Below are positions 50,448-51,002 of a stretch of DNA of 51,002 bases, piece by piece (the first letter of the stretch is position 1; each line of letters opens with the position of its first letter). The position numbers and the translations under genes were made by a program. The notes under the pieces were generated by a model. It worked only from the letters and a program-made list of their open reading frames with translations. It had not been told where the DNA came from and did no database searches. The stretch is from the NCBI GenBank assembly GCA_012269545.1, contig JAAXKB010000032.1:28546-79547 (forward strand). Direction: 5' to 3'. Origin of the DNA: Gammaproteobacteria bacterium (lineage in GTDB: Bacteria > Pseudomonadota > Gammaproteobacteria > Pseudomonadales > Azotimanducaceae).

Positions 50448-51002
50448 TTACAATGTCATAGCATCAAAACACGCACGAAGCTCCTGCACGAAAAGAACCG
50501 GCTGCTCAAAGGCGGCAAAATGTCCGCCGCGATCCAGTTCATTCCAATACACAATATTCGGATAGCGATGCTCCGCCCAGCGGCGCGGCGTAGCGACAAT
50601 CTCTTTCGGAAAAATGCTACAGCCGGTGGGCAGAGTAACCTGCCTGTCCGGGCCGCCACCAAAAGCTGTACCAAAACTTTCCCAGTACAATCGAGCAGAC
50701 GACGCACCAGTGCCCGGCAGCCAATAGAACATCACGTTATCAATGAGTTCCTGCCGGCTGAGTGCATTTTCTGGATGACCGTGACAGTCCGTCCACTCAT
50801 AAAACTTTTCGATGATCCATGCGGCTTGCCCCATCGGTGAATCCGCTAGGCCATAGCCCAGAGTTTGCGGACGAGTGCTTTGCTGTTTGGAATAACCTGC
50901 GCCCCATTCGGCGTAATAACGCGCTCCGGCTAGGGCCGCCTTATCCTTGTCATCGGGATTCGCCAGCGCATCCTTCGGCGCTCCCGCATTAGGCATATTA
51001 AC
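50448..51002 (-). CDS. Epoxide hydrolase, C-terminal part (cut by window edge)
   Basis: The frame is open to the right window edge, so only the last 185 residues are seen. They match the C-terminal half of epoxide hydrolases that carry the EHN N-terminal domain (about 380-400 residues in full). The catalytic His is in RGGHFAAFEQP, and the cap-domain segments LGYGLADSPMGQAAWIIEKF and NVMFYWLPGTGASSARLYWE are typical. The catalytic Asp nucleophile lies beyond the edge. It hydrolyses an epoxide to a diol; juvenile-hormone-type enzymes are the closest eukaryotic relatives. Convergent with the enoyl-CoA hydratase gene. Confidence 0.88.
   Translation of the reverse strand, partial: VNMPNAGAPKDALANPDDKDKAALAGARYYAEWGAGYSKQQSTRPQTLGYGLADSPMGQAAWIIEKFYEWTDCHGHPENALSRQELIDNVMFYWLPGTGASSARLYWESFGTAFGGGPDRQVTLPTGCSIFPKEIVATPRRWAEHRYPNIVYWNELDRGGHFAAFEQPVLFVQELRACFDAMTL

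Noticed and set aside
1-51002. Possible CRISPR array, IS element, prophage, toxin-antitoxin or defence island
   Set aside because: No direct repeat arrays, transposase, integrase, phage structural genes or defence nucleases were seen; gene content and base composition look like core chromosome throughout.

Overview
The window is dense bacterial chromosome of about 53-55% GC by eye, and almost all of it is coding. It points to a Gammaproteobacterium, probably a marine or aquatic heterotroph near the Pseudomonadales/Cellvibrionales. The evidence is the backbone aroQ-accB-prmA-dusB-purH-purD next to coq7 and an OsmC protein, together with mpl, greB, srkA, dsbD, DUF2333 and DUF2970 genes. The lineage is an inference. 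I saw no tRNA, rRNA, CRISPR array, insertion sequence or phage gene, and no gene-free stretch longer than about 210 bases.

Layout. Bases 1-7086: an OsmC gene runs tail to tail into a long minus-strand housekeeping series (aroQ, accB, prmA, dusB, purH, purD, coq7). Three genes usual in this series, accC, a DUF3426 gene and fis, are absent. Bases 7219-11841: dsbD faces away from a lipoprotein gene, a PCu(A)C copper chaperone and a DUF2333 gene, giving an envelope and redox/copper theme. Bases 12004-15402: a membrane pyrophosphatase and a PPi-type phosphofructokinase converge on a shared terminator, forming a pyrophosphate-energy module. Bases 15521-23107: a small membrane protein, mpl (murein recycling), a cyclase-family enzyme plus SDR, a DmdC/FadE-type acyl-CoA dehydrogenase, comF and srkA. 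Bases 23310-32130: lipid and xenobiotic-type catabolism with an EthA-like Baeyer-Villiger monooxygenase, an acyltransferase, a TSUP transporter, an SDR/membrane protein/HAD cassette, a MOSC protein and a two-subunit-type pair of acyl-CoA dehydrogenases.

Bases 32281-38693 hold nadE, a metallo-beta-lactamase-fold protein with a half-lost metal site, an M20 amidohydrolase, a hot-dog thioesterase, a ferric-reductase-like membrane protein, a lipoprotein with a TonB C-terminal domain and a DUF2970 gene. Bases 38690-42512 form an amino-sugar salvage group (GH20 hexosaminidase, NahK-like kinase, divergent SIS isomerase). Bases 42533-45840 are a minus-strand run bounded by two different Fe(II)/2-oxoglutarate dioxygenases (PhyH and TauD types). 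Bases 45955-48766 hold greB, then a minus-strand DNA alkylation-repair group (alkA-like, ogt, TetR regulator) with a clear palindromic operator over the regulator promoter. The right end has a glyoxalase-II-like hydrolase, an enoyl-CoA hydratase and an epoxide hydrolase cut by the window edge.

No single large novel system stands out. The most useful leads are the stripped acc/fis operon, the PPi module, the alkylation-repair group with its operator, the degenerate MBL protein and the acyl-CoA dehydrogenase pair in which only one subunit keeps a catalytic glutamate.
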